A stretch of 64,000 bases of DNA from positions 2,196,001-2,260,000 of the forward strand of contig NZ_LT222319.1 in the NCBI RefSeq assembly GCF_900074915.1, read 5' to 3'. A model generated the notes under the pieces. It was given only the letters and a program-made list of their open reading frames with translations, ran no database searches and was not told the DNA's origin. Position numbers and translations under genes: made by a program. How positions within the stretch are numbered: the first letter of the stretch is position 1; the number at the start of each line of letters is the position of its first letter. Of this stretch, positions 18,504 to 27,960 are shown piece after piece. This DNA is from Pseudomonas cerasi. GTDB lineage: Bacteria; Pseudomonadota; Gammaproteobacteria; Pseudomonadales; Pseudomonadaceae.

Positions 18504-20185
18504 GGTTGCCCCTCCGGATCGACTTCCCGACTGGTGGGGCCGGGTATCGGGCGTGTGGCGAGCACTGACTGCACATACTGTTTGGGCTCATGCAGCGCTG
18601 CGGCGGTGTCCTGGGTATAGCGCAGCAAGGGCTCGGCCTTGAAGGTCAGCGCGATGCACAGACCCAGAAGGATGATGATCGGCAGGCATTCGTTGCGGCG
18701 CAGCATCGGCGAAGGGCGCTCGTGTGGCGTCCAGAAACGTTGCGTGCCGAGCCTCGAGAAAGCGATAAGCGACGCCAGCCCGGAAAAGATCAGCAGGCCG
18801 ATCAGCATCCAGGCCTGGGTCGAAAGCGCTTCGTCCTGCGCGACGTCCAGCCCTAGCGGGTTCATCAGGGCGCTGAGCAATGTCAGCTTGCCGATGAACC
18901 CGGAGAGCGGCGGCATGCCGATGATCAGCAAGGCGCAGACGATAAAACTCAGGCCCAGAAAGGCCATGGTCATGGGAATGACCTGACCGACCACGACCTT
19001 CTGTTCGTCGTCCAGGTTGGTGCCGGGCGGCGGATGCAGAGACTCCAGGGTACGAGGCAATTGATCCACATCGTATTCCAGAGGGATCTCGTTGGCTGAA
19101 CGGGAGCGTTCGATCAGCTCGCCCAGGAGGAACATGGCACTCAGCGCCAGCGTCGAACTGACCATATAGAACAGCGCACCCGAGGTCAGGCTTGGCTGGG
19201 CGAAACCCACGGCAGACAGCAGAATGCCCGCTGACACCAGTATGCTCAGGCTGGCGAGGCGTTCCAGACGCTGGGCGGCGATGATGGCGATGGCTGCAGT
19301 GAAAATCGTCGCCATGCCGCCATAGATCAGCCAGTCGCCGCCGAAGAATGCCGATGCACCGGCCTGGCCGGAAAACAGCAGCGTCCACAGGCGCAGCAGG
19401 GTGTAGATCCCCACTTTGGTCATGATCGCAAACATCGCCGCCACCGGCGCGCTGGCTGCCGAGTAGGCAGGGACCAGCCAGAAGTTAAGCGGCCACATGC
19501 CGGCCTTGGCCAAGAACGCCGTGGCCAGAATCGCAGCACCCGCATGCAGCAGGCCCAGATCGGACTCCGCCACCTGCGGGATCTTGATGGCCAGATCGGC
19601 GAAGTTCAGCGTGCCGGTCACCCCGTAAATCAACGCAGCACCGATCAGAAACAGCGACGAAGCCAGCAGGTTGATCGAAATGTAATGCAGGCCCGTCGAT
19701 ACTCGTGCCCGGCCGGAGCCGTGCAACATCAGGCCGTATGACGCTGCGAGCAGTACTTCGAAAAACACGAACAGGTTGAACAGATCAGCAGTCAGGAACG
19801 CACCGTACAGCCCCATGAGCTGGATCTGGAACAGCGCATGGAAACTGGCACCGGCCCTGTCCCAGCGAGCCAGCGCGAACAGCAGGGCGCAGACACCGAC
19901 AATCCCGGTCAGCACCAGCATCATCGCTGACAGGTGGTCCACCACCAGTACGATGCCAAACGGCACGCCCCAGTTGCCCGGCAGATAGACACCGATCGAG
20001 CCGCTGCTGCCGCTGTGTTGTACCCAGAGGAACAGCACCACGGAAATACCCAGCCCGAAGATGCTGGAAAACAGATTGATACGACCCTTGAGCGGCCGGT
20101 GCTTTTCGCCCAGCCAGAGCATCAGCCCGGCGGTCAGCAGCGGCAGCAGGATGGGCGCGATGATCAGTTGGTTCATCCCGCTCAT
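18500..20185 (-). CDS. mrpD: Na+/H+ antiporter subunit D (MrpD)
   Basis: A 561-residue polytopic membrane protein of the NuoM/NuoN-related proton-pumping family (Proton_antipo_M). It has about 14 hydrophobic segments, including LFVFFEVLLAASYGLMLHG (conserved Glu, about 137) and AFLAKAGMWPLNFWL (conserved Lys, about 220). ATG 20185 (MSGMNQLII) is chosen because it overlaps the mrpC stop by 4 bp; the frame upstream reads antisense-like sequence inside mrpC. It has a longer soluble loop around residues 405-440 (LPRTLESLHPPPGT). Confidence 0.92.
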   Translation of the reverse strand: MSGMNQLIIAPILLPLLTAGLMLWLGEKHRPLKGRINLFSSIFGLGISVVLFLWVQHSGSSGSIGVYLPGNWGVPFGIVLVVDHLSAMMLVLTGIVGVCALLFALARWDRAGASFHALFQIQLMGLYGAFLTADLFNLFVFFEVLLAASYGLMLHGSGRARVSTGLHYISINLLASSLFLIGAALIYGVTGTLNFADLAIKIPQVAESDLGLLHAGAAILATAFLAKAGMWPLNFWLVPAYSAASAPVAAMFAIMTKVGIYTLLRLWTLLFSGQAGASAFFGGDWLIYGGMATIFTAAIAIIAAQRLERLASLSILVSAGILLSAVGFAQPSLTSGALFYMVSSTLALSAMFLLGELIERSRSANEIPLEYDVDQLPRTLESLHPPPGTNLDDEQKVVVGQVIPMTMAFLGLSFIVCALLIIGMPPLSGFIGKLTLLSALMNPLGLDVAQDEALSTQAWMLIGLLIFSGLASLIAFSRLGTQRFWTPHERPSPMLRRNECLPIIILLGLCIALTFKAEPLLRYTQDTAAALHEPKQYVQSVLATRPIPGPTSREVDPEGQP

Positions 20186-20526
20186 GCCTTGGGCTCCCGG
20201 CCATCTACATGGTCGGTGCCGGTCAGGCCTCTGGAGGCGAGCAAGACCACCAGAAACAGCGCGGTCATGGCGAAGCTGATGACAATCGCGGTGAGCACCA
20301 GCGCCTGTGGCAACGGGTCGGTGTAATTGAGCAGGTCCTGAGGAATACCGTCCTTGATGATCGGCTCTCTGCCGATGAACAGGCTGCCCATACTGAAGAT
20401 GAACAGGTTGACCCCGTACGACAGCAGGCACAGCCCCATGACCACCTGAAAGGTACGTGGCCTGAGGATCAGCCAGACGCCGGAGGCGGCCAGCACGCCG
20501 ATGGCGATTGCAATGACTTCTTCCAT
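20182..20526 (-). CDS. mrpC: Na+/H+ antiporter subunit C (MrpC, NuoK-like)
   Basis: A 114-residue protein with three membrane helices resembling NuoK. It includes VMGLCLLSYGVNLFIFSMG and DPLPQALVLTAIVISFAMTA, the latter a hallmark of MnhC/MrpC. ATG 20526 shares a base with the mrpA stop (TGATG), and its own stop overlaps mrpD by 4 bp. Confidence 0.93.
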   Translation of the reverse strand: MEEVIAIAIGVLAASGVWLILRPRTFQVVMGLCLLSYGVNLFIFSMGSLFIGREPIIKDGIPQDLLNYTDPLPQALVLTAIVISFAMTALFLVVLLASRGLTGTDHVDGREPKA

Positions 20527-23444
20527 CAGAGGATTCCTTGCGGGTTGGCGACGGGCTTGGGCAGTTGCGTCGGCCGATGGCTGCGCACCGACTGGTGCGC
20601 CAGTGCGGTGAGAATCAACAGCGTCGAGCCGACCACCACGGCGTACACGCCGACATCGAAGAACAGCGCGCTGGCGATGTGAATATCACCCAGGATCGGC
20701 AAGTCGACATGAGCGGTGTGGGTGGTCATGAACGGATAACCCAGCAGCATCGAGCCCGCGCCAGTCAGCACTGCGCACAGCAGGCCTGTGCCCATCCAGC
20801 GTAACGGTCGCAGGCTCATTTGCGCCTCGACCCACTGGGTGCCTGCCACCATGTATTGCAGGATGAACGCCACCGACATCACCAGCCCGGCAACAAACCC
20901 GCCGCCAGGCTGATTGTGACCGCGGACGAACAGGTACATCGAAATAATGAAGGCAATCGGCAGCAGCAATCGAACCAGTGCCGCCGGCACCATCATGAAA
21001 CCGAGCGCGGTATCGCTGGCGCTGCGCGGGTTGACCAGATCCGTCACCACGTCACGGGCCAGCAGGCGCTGCTGGGCGGGCAGCAGAATGCTTTCCTTCG
21101 GTGGGCGGAAGCGTCGCAACAGGGCGAACACTGTCATGGCGACCGCCGCCAGCACGGTGATCTCGCCAAACGTATCGAAGCCGCGGAAATCCACCAGCAT
21201 CACGTTGACCACATTGGTGCCGCCGCCCTGGGGCAACGCGCGACTCAGGTAGAAGGACGAGATGGCGTTGGGCGTCTGGCGGGTCAGCATGGCGTAGGAG
21301 AGTATCGCCATGCCCAACCCCACGAGCACCGCCAGGCCGAAGTCGCGTATGCGCCGGGTGCGGGCACGCAGGCGTGCGCTGAGCGGAGCGACATCTTCGT
21401 TGCGTCGCGGCAGCCAGCGCAGACCGAGCAGGATCAGCACCGTGGTCACCACCTCCACGACCAGTTGCGTCAGTGCCAGATCAGGCGCCGAGAACCAGAC
21501 GAAGGTGATGCAGGTCATCAGACCGCACACGCTGACCATCACCAGTGCTGCCAGACGGTGATATTTACCCTGCCATGCCGCGCCTATGGCGCAGGCAATC
21601 GCGATGAGCCATAGCGTGACAAACACCCCGGAGCCCGGAATCTTCGGTCGGTCGCCCCAGGTCAGGCCGCTGAAATACATCGGAATGAAACCGCCCAGTA
21701 CCGCCGCGAGCACCAGCAGAAACAGTTGTGGCTGCAGGCGGCGAGTGCTGACCTTGCGTTCGAAACGGCGCGCCCAGTGCATCATCACAACCTGACTGCG
21801 CTCGAAAAAGCGCTTGCCGTTGAGGCGTCCCACCAGTGGCGGGGCGGTGATGCGCTCGTGCTTGAGCGGCTTGCGCAGCAACAGATACAGAATGATACCG
21901 CCGGCCATCGCCACCAGGCTCATGACCATTGGCAGGTTCCAGCCGTGCCAGATCGCCAGGCTGTATTCGGGCAATGTTCCACCGACTACCGGACGCGCAG
22001 CGGCGGCGAGCAGGGGGGCGACCGATTGCGCCGGGAAAATCCCCACCACCAGACACGTCAGGACCAGCAGTTCGACCGGTGCACGCATCCAGCGCGGCGG
22101 TTCGTGCGGCATGTGCGGCAGATCCTTGGCCGCCGGACCGAAAAACACATCGACCGTGAAGCGCAGCGAATAGGCAACGCTGAAGATCCCGGCAATGGTC
22201 GCGATCACCGGCAAGGCAATCTCGACCCAGGCAGTGGCGGAAATGAACACAGTTTCGGCAAAGAACATTTCCTTGGACAGGAAGCCGTTGAGCAGCGGTA
22301 CGCCGGCCATCGACGCGCTGGCGACCATCGCCAGTGTCGCGGTGTAGGGCAGCAGCCTTACCAGGCCACTGAGACGCCGGATATCGCGGGTTCCGCTCTC
22401 GTGGTCGATGATACCGGCGGCCATGAACAGCGACGCCTTGAAGGTCGCGTGGTTGAGAATATGGAACACCGCAGCCACCGCAGCCAGTGGGCTGTTGAGG
22501 CCGAGCAGCAGGGTGATCAGGCCCAGATGGCTGATGGTCGAGTAGGCCAGCAGACCCTTGAGATCATTCTGGAAGATGGCGGCGTAGGCGCCGAGAATCA
22601 GTGTGCAGGCCCCCGCGCCACTGACGATCCAGAACCATTGCTCGGTGCCGGACAGCGCCGGCCACATACGCGCCAGGAGGAAGACCCCGGCCTTGACCAT
22701 GGTCGCCGAGTGCAGATACGCCGACACCGGCGTGGGCGCGGCCATCGCGTGCGGCAGCCAGAAATGGAACGGGAACTGGGCGCTTTTGGTCAGCGCGCCG
22801 ATCAGAATCAGGGTCAGTAACACCGGGTACAGGGCATGCGCACGAATCGCGTCGCCGGAGGCCAGGACACGGTCCAGGTCGTAACTGCCGGCCACATGGC
22901 CGAGGATCATCATGCCGGCCAGCAGCGCCAGACCGCCTGCGCCGGTGACCATCAGCGCCATGTACGCGCCGCGTCGGGCATCGGCCCGATGGTGCCAGTA
23001 GCCGATCAGCAGGAACGAGAACAGGCTGGTCAGCTCCCAGAAAAACACGATCTGAATCAGATTGCCGGACATCACCAGTCCGAGCATGGCGCCCATGAAA
23101 GCCAGGAAAAACGCGAAGAAGCGCGGCACCGGATCGTCCGGCGACATGTAATAGCGGGCGTACAGCGAGACCAGCGCACCGATGCCCAGCACCAGCATCG
23201 AGAACAGCCAGGCGAAGCCGTCGATGCGCAGCACGAAGTTCATGCCCAGGCTTGGCAGCCAGAAATACTCTTCACGAATCACGCCGCCGTCGGCGATCTG
23301 CGGGAACCACAAGGCCATCTGCACCGCGCCGATGAGGGCGATCAGACCGGCCAGAAACGATTCCGCGTTACGCGCGTTGTGCGGCAAAAAGGCCGCCAGA
23401 CAGCTGCCGATGAAAGGCAGAAGCAGTAGAACTATCAGGGACAT
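20526..23444 (-). CDS. mrpA: Na+/H+ antiporter subunit A fused to B (MrpAB)
   Basis: A 972-residue membrane protein and first gene of the operon. The N-terminal two thirds is NuoL-like (oxidored_q1 and Proton_antipo_M), with IVFFWELTSLFSFLLIGYWH (conserved Glu, about 138) and LTKSAQFPFHFWLPHAMAAP (conserved Lys, about 222). The C-terminal part contains the DUF4040/MnhB-type region with YLFVRGHNQPGGGFVAGLV (about 870). No separate mrpB is present, so this is the six-gene, A-B fused class usual in proteobacteria. The complex exports Na+ or other cations for protons and supports alkaline or salt tolerance. Confidence 0.93.
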   Translation of the reverse strand: MSLIVLLLLPFIGSCLAAFLPHNARNAESFLAGLIALIGAVQMALWFPQIADGGVIREEYFWLPSLGMNFVLRIDGFAWLFSMLVLGIGALVSLYARYYMSPDDPVPRFFAFFLAFMGAMLGLVMSGNLIQIVFFWELTSLFSFLLIGYWHHRADARRGAYMALMVTGAGGLALLAGMMILGHVAGSYDLDRVLASGDAIRAHALYPVLLTLILIGALTKSAQFPFHFWLPHAMAAPTPVSAYLHSATMVKAGVFLLARMWPALSGTEQWFWIVSGAGACTLILGAYAAIFQNDLKGLLAYSTISHLGLITLLLGLNSPLAAVAAVFHILNHATFKASLFMAAGIIDHESGTRDIRRLSGLVRLLPYTATLAMVASASMAGVPLLNGFLSKEMFFAETVFISATAWVEIALPVIATIAGIFSVAYSLRFTVDVFFGPAAKDLPHMPHEPPRWMRAPVELLVLTCLVVGIFPAQSVAPLLAAAARPVVGGTLPEYSLAIWHGWNLPMVMSLVAMAGGIILYLLLRKPLKHERITAPPLVGRLNGKRFFERSQVVMMHWARRFERKVSTRRLQPQLFLLVLAAVLGGFIPMYFSGLTWGDRPKIPGSGVFVTLWLIAIACAIGAAWQGKYHRLAALVMVSVCGLMTCITFVWFSAPDLALTQLVVEVVTTVLILLGLRWLPRRNEDVAPLSARLRARTRRIRDFGLAVLVGLGMAILSYAMLTRQTPNAISSFYLSRALPQGGGTNVVNVMLVDFRGFDTFGEITVLAAVAMTVFALLRRFRPPKESILLPAQQRLLARDVVTDLVNPRSASDTALGFMMVPAALVRLLLPIAFIISMYLFVRGHNQPGGGFVAGLVMSVAFILQYMVAGTQWVEAQMSLRPLRWMGTGLLCAVLTGAGSMLLGYPFMTTHTAHVDLPILGDIHIASALFFDVGVYAVVVGSTLLILTALAHQSVRSHRPTQLPKPVANPQGIL

Positions 23445-23639
23445 AGGCTTCTAATCTGCAGGGGAATGTCAAGCATCATACGTGCCAGACACTCCGATAC
23501 CAAAGAGACGGTTTCCGAAATTTCCTACAAAAAGTGTCTGCTTTTTTAATTCGGTAAATAACTGCTTCTGATGCGGTGATATGTCGTTGGAACAGTTTCG
23601 AAGAAACAAGGTGGTTGACGGCCTGCAATTAAGCACGGT

Positions 23640-24575
23640 TCATTCAGCTTCGCGCACGCCTCGCTGTTGTTGCTCTTCGTCGACTACGTTCTGTTCGGCG
23701 CGCGGAGAACGCCGCTTCATTTCGCTGACGATCACCCCGGCCACAATCAATGCCGCGCCCAGCAGCGCGATGCCCGGCAAACGTTCGCCGGCGAGTCTTC
23801 CGACAATCCCGGCCCAGACCGGTTCACCGGCATAAATCACGGTGGCGCGGGTAGGCGAAACACTTTTCTGTGCCCAGTTCATGGCAATCTGGATCGCCGC
23901 ACTCATGGTCCCAAGTCCCACGGCACTGAGCACCAGCAACCAGGAAAAATCCGGCAAGTGTTCCTCGGTTGGAACGATCATCAGAAATGCCAACGCTGAA
24001 GCAGTAGCCAGTTGCACCACCGTGACTCGACGCACATCGACCTCACCGGCATAGGCGCTGATCATGATGATCTCGGCGGCAATGGCCACCGTGCTGATCA
24101 GCGTCACGATTTCGCCGGAACTGAGTTGCAGGGATGCGCCTTGCGGCCCCGCTACCAGCATCAGCCCGGTAAAAGCCAGGATGATGCCCAGTGTCGGCAT
24201 TAATCCTGGTCGTCGACCGAGTACCAGCCATTGCAACAAAGGCACGCAGGGCACGTAGAGTGCCGTGATGAACGCGGACTGGCTGCTGGGGATAGTCTGC
24301 AGTCCGATCGTCTGCAAACCGTAACCGAGCATGATCGCGGTGCCGATGAAGACGCCCGCCTTGAGTTCGAGGAAGGTAAGACCGCGCAGCACCTTTATTG
24401 AAAACAGCGCTACGATAAGCGCTGCGGCGGCAAAGCGCAGGCCGACGAAGAACATCGGCCCGCTAACGGTCATCGCATGCTGGACCAGCAGAAAGGTGCC
24501 TCCCCAGAGCATGGTGATCAGAATCAGTACGGTTTCTGCCTTGCTGATGCGGGGTATGCGGCTGATAGACTTCAT
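23640..24575 (-). CDS. EamA/DMT-superfamily exporter
   Basis: A 311-residue inner-membrane protein with ten hydrophobic segments in two EamA repeats, beginning around LILITMLWGGTFLLVQHAM and GEIVTLISTVAIAAEIIMIS. Substrate unknown; relatives export amino acids or metabolites. The highly charged C-terminus (EMKRRSPRAEQN) is cytoplasmic by the positive-inside rule. It is divergent from the XRE-cupin regulator, with a 110-bp shared intergenic region, which suggests that regulator controls it. Confidence 0.88.
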   Translation of the reverse strand: MKSISRIPRISKAETVLILITMLWGGTFLLVQHAMTVSGPMFFVGLRFAAAALIVALFSIKVLRGLTFLELKAGVFIGTAIMLGYGLQTIGLQTIPSSQSAFITALYVPCVPLLQWLVLGRRPGLMPTLGIILAFTGLMLVAGPQGASLQLSSGEIVTLISTVAIAAEIIMISAYAGEVDVRRVTVVQLATASALAFLMIVPTEEHLPDFSWLLVLSAVGLGTMSAAIQIAMNWAQKSVSPTRATVIYAGEPVWAGIVGRLAGERLPGIALLGAALIVAGVIVSEMKRRSPRAEQNVVDEEQQQRGVREAE

Positions 24576-24627
24576 GTCAGCTCCTGGTTGCTGTTAATTG
24601 CCATGCGCGCGGTGAAGGCGGAACAAC

Positions 24628-24658
24628 CTGACAGTGTCCCTGGGCTGGGCAGTATAAT
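24628..24658 (+). promoter_or_regulatory. candidate sigma-70 promoter for the XRE-cupin gene
   Basis: A perfect TATAAT at 24653-24658 and CTGACA at 24628-24633 with a slightly long 19-bp spacer, 27 bp before ATG 24686. It lies in the divergent region shared with the EamA exporter gene. Confidence 0.5.
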
Positions 24659-24685
24659 GCGCAACGGTTTGATGTGAGCACCTGC

Positions 24686-25255
24686 ATGCACAAAGAAAAT
24701 TCCCAGCGCCCTCCGGTGCTGCAGCACGTCAGCCAGAACGTCCGGCGTCTGCGTAACAGTGCGGACCTCAGCCAGACGGCTCTGGCGGAAAAGTCCGGAG
24801 TCAGCCGACGCATGCTGGTCGCTATCGAGGCCGGCGAAAAAAACGTCAGCCTGGCGACACTCGACCGCGTGGCCGAAGCCTTGGAAGTGGCGTTCAGCGA
24901 CCTGATCCAGGCACCTGAAAATCGTGATTACAGCCGCATTAACGAGCTGGCATGGGCCGGTACTATCGTCGGCAGCAAGGCGGTACTGCTGGCCAGGGCC
25001 GTTGCCCGGCGCGAGGTGGAGTTGTGGGAATTCTGCCTGCAGCCTGGGGACGCCTATGTCTCCGAGGCCGATCCCGATGGCTGGAGTGAACAGGTCTACG
25101 TCGTCGAAGGGCATCTGACGTTGCGCTTTGCCGACCCTGCGGCCGTGCAGCAGGTCGGGGCGGGCGAGTTCTTCATGTTTCCCAGCAACCAGCCGCACCG
25201 CTACTGCAACGACGCCGATGTGCCCCTGCGCTTCGTGCGTAATGTCGTGCTCTGA
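24686..25255 (+). CDS. XRE-family regulator with C-terminal cupin domain
   Basis: A 189-residue regulator. The N-terminal helix-turn-helix (about residues 14-68) has NVRRLRNSADLSQTALAEKS and SRRMLVAIEAGEKNVSLATL. The C-terminal cupin part carries SEQVYVVEGHLTLRF and GEFFMFPSNQPHRY, usually a small-molecule sensor. ATG 24686 (MHKENS) is favoured; GTG 24674 is also in frame and neither has a strong ribosome site. It is divergent from the DMT exporter and 42 bp before the flavoprotein gene. It likely acts as a local repressor or activator that senses a metabolite. Confidence 0.85.
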   Translation: MHKENSQRPPVLQHVSQNVRRLRNSADLSQTALAEKSGVSRRMLVAIEAGEKNVSLATLDRVAEALEVAFSDLIQAPENRDYSRINELAWAGTIVGSKAVLLARAVARREVELWEFCLQPGDAYVSEADPDGWSEQVYVVEGHLTLRFADPAAVQQVGAGEFFMFPSNQPHRYCNDADVPLRFVRNVVL

Positions 25256-25297
25256 CCTTTCCGATTCTTTATCGCAACTCGACCGAGGCGCTGTTCG

Positions 25298-26701
25298 ATG
25301 ACCGAAGATTCCCACCAGACGGCTGACATTCTGATCATCGGCGGCGGTCTGAGCGGCACCATGCTGGCGGCGCAACTGCTGCGCAGACCGGGCCAGCGCC
25401 GAATCCTGATTATCGAAACCCGCAGCGAACTCGGCAGGGGCGAGGCCTACAGTGCGACGGAGCCGGGCCATACGCTCAATGGCAACGCTGCGCGGATGAG
25501 CGTCGATCCGGATAATCCGGATGACCTCACCCAGTGGCTGACTGACTATCTGGCCGCCGGGGGCTGGCCTGAAGCTTATGAGCAGAGGGTCCCGGTCGCC
25601 GAACTGTTTCCGCCACGCGGTGTGTTCGGGCTTTATGTTCAGCAGCGACTGCGTGAAGCCCGAAGCGCTGCTGAAGCCTTTGGCTCGACCGCCGTGCATG
25701 TGCCTGGCGAGGCAGTCGACCTGCAGGTCCATGGAGGTGGGGTCAGTGTCTCGCTGGCTGACGGCCGTAAGTTGCGCGGTCGCCGTGCCGTGCTGGCGAC
25801 CGGCATGTACGCGGCTTCACGCACCCCGCGACGCGATTCGAACGAGCTGAACACGGCAGCGCTGGACCCTTGGGATGTGGCGGTGATGAAAAAGCTTGAT
25901 CCGCAGTCAAAGGTGCTGATCATCGGTTCGGGGCTGACCATGGTCGATGCGCTGGTCTCGCTGGAAACGGCGGGGCACCGCGGGCCCATTCAGATTTTTT
26001 CCCGGCACGGCCTGCTGCCTCACGCTCGGCGTCAGCCGCCGGAATGGTCTGATTTTCTTGCTCAGGACCCGAGTATCCGCAGCACTCGGCAACTGGTGCG
26101 CAAAGTGCGTGAACAGTGCGAACTGGCCATCGAGAGCGGCATTGACTGGCAGGCCCCGCTGGACACCGTGCGGGCCAACGTCGGCAGGCTGTGGAATCAG
26201 GCCAGCGACCAGCAGCGCCGCCAGTTCGTCCGTCATGTAAGGCCTTGGTGGGAGAGTCACCACCATCGCTCTCCGCCGCCGAGCGCTGCGCTGCTGGCGC
26301 GGCTGATCAGGCAAGGGCGGTTGAGTATTGATGCGGCCTCGTTGCAGGGCGTGGCCAGCCTGCCGTCAGGTCAGGTACAGATCAGCGTTCGTCGACGCGG
26401 GGAGAGTCAGCCGACGCAGATCACCGGCGATGCGTTGATCAACTCCACCGGTATCGAATACGACTGGCGGCGCGTGGACCGCTCGTTGCCCCGGCAACTG
26501 CTGGCACGCGGGCTGATCCAGCCCGGTCCGCTGGCACTCGGCATCGCCGCCGACGCCACTGGCGCAGTGCTCGACGCACACGGTCAGTACTCGGCACGTC
26601 TGTTCGCCATGGGCCCGCCATTGCGCGGCATGTGGTGGGAAAGCACTGCGGTGATCGACGTGGCAATTCAGGCCAAGGCGCTGGCGATGCGCTTGTCGTA
26701 A
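25298..26701 (+). CDS. FAD/NAD(P)-binding protein (hydroxyacylglutathione/amino-acid-type flavoprotein, unassigned)
   Basis: A 467-residue protein of the FAD-NAD(P)-binding (NAD_binding_9) family. The N-terminal dinucleotide fold ADILIIGGGLSGTMLAAQLL (about 9-28) has GxGxxG. The family-specific GRGEAYSATEPGHTLNGNA lies at about 47-65, and a second dinucleotide motif VLIIGSGLTMVDALVSLE at about 206. A C-terminal ATG motif variant is in LALGIAADATGAVLDAHG. The reaction is unknown. It follows the XRE-cupin gene closely, on the same strand, and could belong to its regulon. The label in the call is a family description only. Confidence 0.75.
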   Translation: MTEDSHQTADILIIGGGLSGTMLAAQLLRRPGQRRILIIETRSELGRGEAYSATEPGHTLNGNAARMSVDPDNPDDLTQWLTDYLAAGGWPEAYEQRVPVAELFPPRGVFGLYVQQRLREARSAAEAFGSTAVHVPGEAVDLQVHGGGVSVSLADGRKLRGRRAVLATGMYAASRTPRRDSNELNTAALDPWDVAVMKKLDPQSKVLIIGSGLTMVDALVSLETAGHRGPIQIFSRHGLLPHARRQPPEWSDFLAQDPSIRSTRQLVRKVREQCELAIESGIDWQAPLDTVRANVGRLWNQASDQQRRQFVRHVRPWWESHHHRSPPPSAALLARLIRQGRLSIDAASLQGVASLPSGQVQISVRRRGESQPTQITGDALINSTGIEYDWRRVDRSLPRQLLARGLIQPGPLALGIAADATGAVLDAHGQYSARLFAMGPPLRGMWWESTAVIDVAIQAKALAMRLS

Positions 26702-26722
26702 AGCGCCGCCTGCTCAGAAGAG

Positions 26723-26839
26723 GACGCAGAGCGTCCGGAACGGCATGCCCACGCGGAGCATGGGCACGATAGTGTTTTGCCGTGCAGTGATCGTTCCTCA
26801 CGCTCCAGCGTGGGAATGCCGTTCATGACGCTCCGCGTC
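26723..26839. repeat. imperfect palindromic repeat (REP/MITE-like), copy 1
   Basis: Ends are GACGCAGAGCGTC (26723-26735) and GACGCTCCGCGTC (26827-26839), inverted with one mismatch. The arms match over much of their length (GGAACGGCATGCCCACGC against the reverse complement of GCGTGGGAATGCCGTTC). It fills the space between the convergent flavoprotein and sfnR genes. A related copy is at 41953-42050. Confidence 0.8.
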
Positions 26840-26853
26840 ATCGGTCTTGACCT

Positions 26854-27960
26854 TCACACCGACAGGTGCAGCATCCGGTCGCCCTGGACATTTTCACCCG
26901 GTCTGCGTTTGTTGACCGCCAGCTCGCCAATCTTGATCAAACGCGTACGCGTGACGTTGCGGGTCAGGCCCAGCAGGCTGGCTGTGTGCACCTGGTTGTG
27001 GTGGCAGAAGCGATAGGCCGTTCTGAGCAGCGTATCTTCGACCTTCTCGTGCAAGGCTCCGGCCTGTTCTTCAAACAGCTTTTGAAACGCCCGGTTGAGC
27101 AGTTGCTCGGCTGATTCGTCAGACGGGTTCTGGTCATCCTGACGCTCGATTCTAAGGTTCGACAGGCGCAGGTCATCACGCTGAATAACGCCTTCACGGC
27201 AGACCAGCAGGGTGTGATGGATGACGTTTTCCAGCTCGCGAATGTTCCCCGGCCAGCTGTAGGTCTTGAGCTTGTGCTCGGCTTCGGGGCTGATCCGCAC
27301 CGGACCATGCCGCAGCCGCTGGCCGTAGACCTCTATGAAGTGCCGGGCCAGGGGCAGGATGTCGCCCGGCCGGTCGCGCAGCGGGCTCAATTCCAGATTG
27401 ACCACATCGAGCCGGTAATAAAGGTCTTCGCGAAAATGCCCGGCGTTGATGGCCTTTTCCAGCTGCACGTTGGTCGCCGCCAGGACGCGCACGTCAATCG
27501 GCACACTCTTGCGCGAGCCCAGACGCACCACTTCACGTTCCTGAAGCACGCGCAGCAATTTGACCTGCAGCGACATGGGCAGGTCGCCGATCTCATCGAG
27601 AAACAGCGTGCCGCCGTTGGCCTCTTCAAACCAGCCAGCCTTGGCGCTGATCGCTCCGGTGAACGCCCCTTTTTCGTGGCCGAACAGTTCGGCCTCGATC
27701 AGGTTTTCGGAGAACGCGCCGCAGTTGACCGCCACGAACGGCTTGTCGCGGCGGGCGCTCAGTTCGTGGACGTGGCGAGCAACCAGTTCCTTGCCGGTGC
27801 CGGTCTCGCCGATGATCAGCACGCTGGCATCGCTGGGCGCAACCTGCCGCACGTGAGCGAGCAGGGCCCGGGATTTGGGGTCTTCGAACACCTGCGCGGT
27901 GGCCCTGATCGAGGTGGCCAGCGCAGGCGAGTGGGGTAGGGTCAGCAGTTGTCCGGACAT
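26854..27960 (-). CDS. sfnR: sigma-54-dependent transcriptional activator SfnR
   Basis: A 368-residue activator without an N-terminal receiver or sensory domain. The AAA+ domain starts near residue 30, with Walker A GETGTGKE, the sigma-54 contact loop GAFTGA, Walker [11 protein letters not shown] and the sensor stretch [15 protein letters not shown] short C-terminal HTH ([20 protein letters not shown]) follows. This architecture and the adjacent sulfonate monooxygenase match SfnR, which activates organosulfur use under sulfate limitation. ATG 27960 overlaps the ssuD stop (TGATG), so the two are translationally coupled; GTG 27963 is less likely. Confidence 0.85.
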   Translation of the reverse strand: MSGQLLTLPHSPALATSIRATAQVFEDPKSRALLAHVRQVAPSDASVLIIGETGTGKELVARHVHELSARRDKPFVAVNCGAFSENLIEAELFGHEKGAFTGAISAKAGWFEEANGGTLFLDEIGDLPMSLQVKLLRVLQEREVVRLGSRKSVPIDVRVLAATNVQLEKAINAGHFREDLYYRLDVVNLELSPLRDRPGDILPLARHFIEVYGQRLRHGPVRISPEAEHKLKTYSWPGNIRELENVIHHTLLVCREGVIQRDDLRLSNLRIERQDDQNPSDESAEQLLNRAFQKLFEEQAGALHEKVEDTLLRTAYRFCHHNQVHTASLLGLTRNVTRTRLIKIGELAVNKRRPGENVQGDRMLHLSV

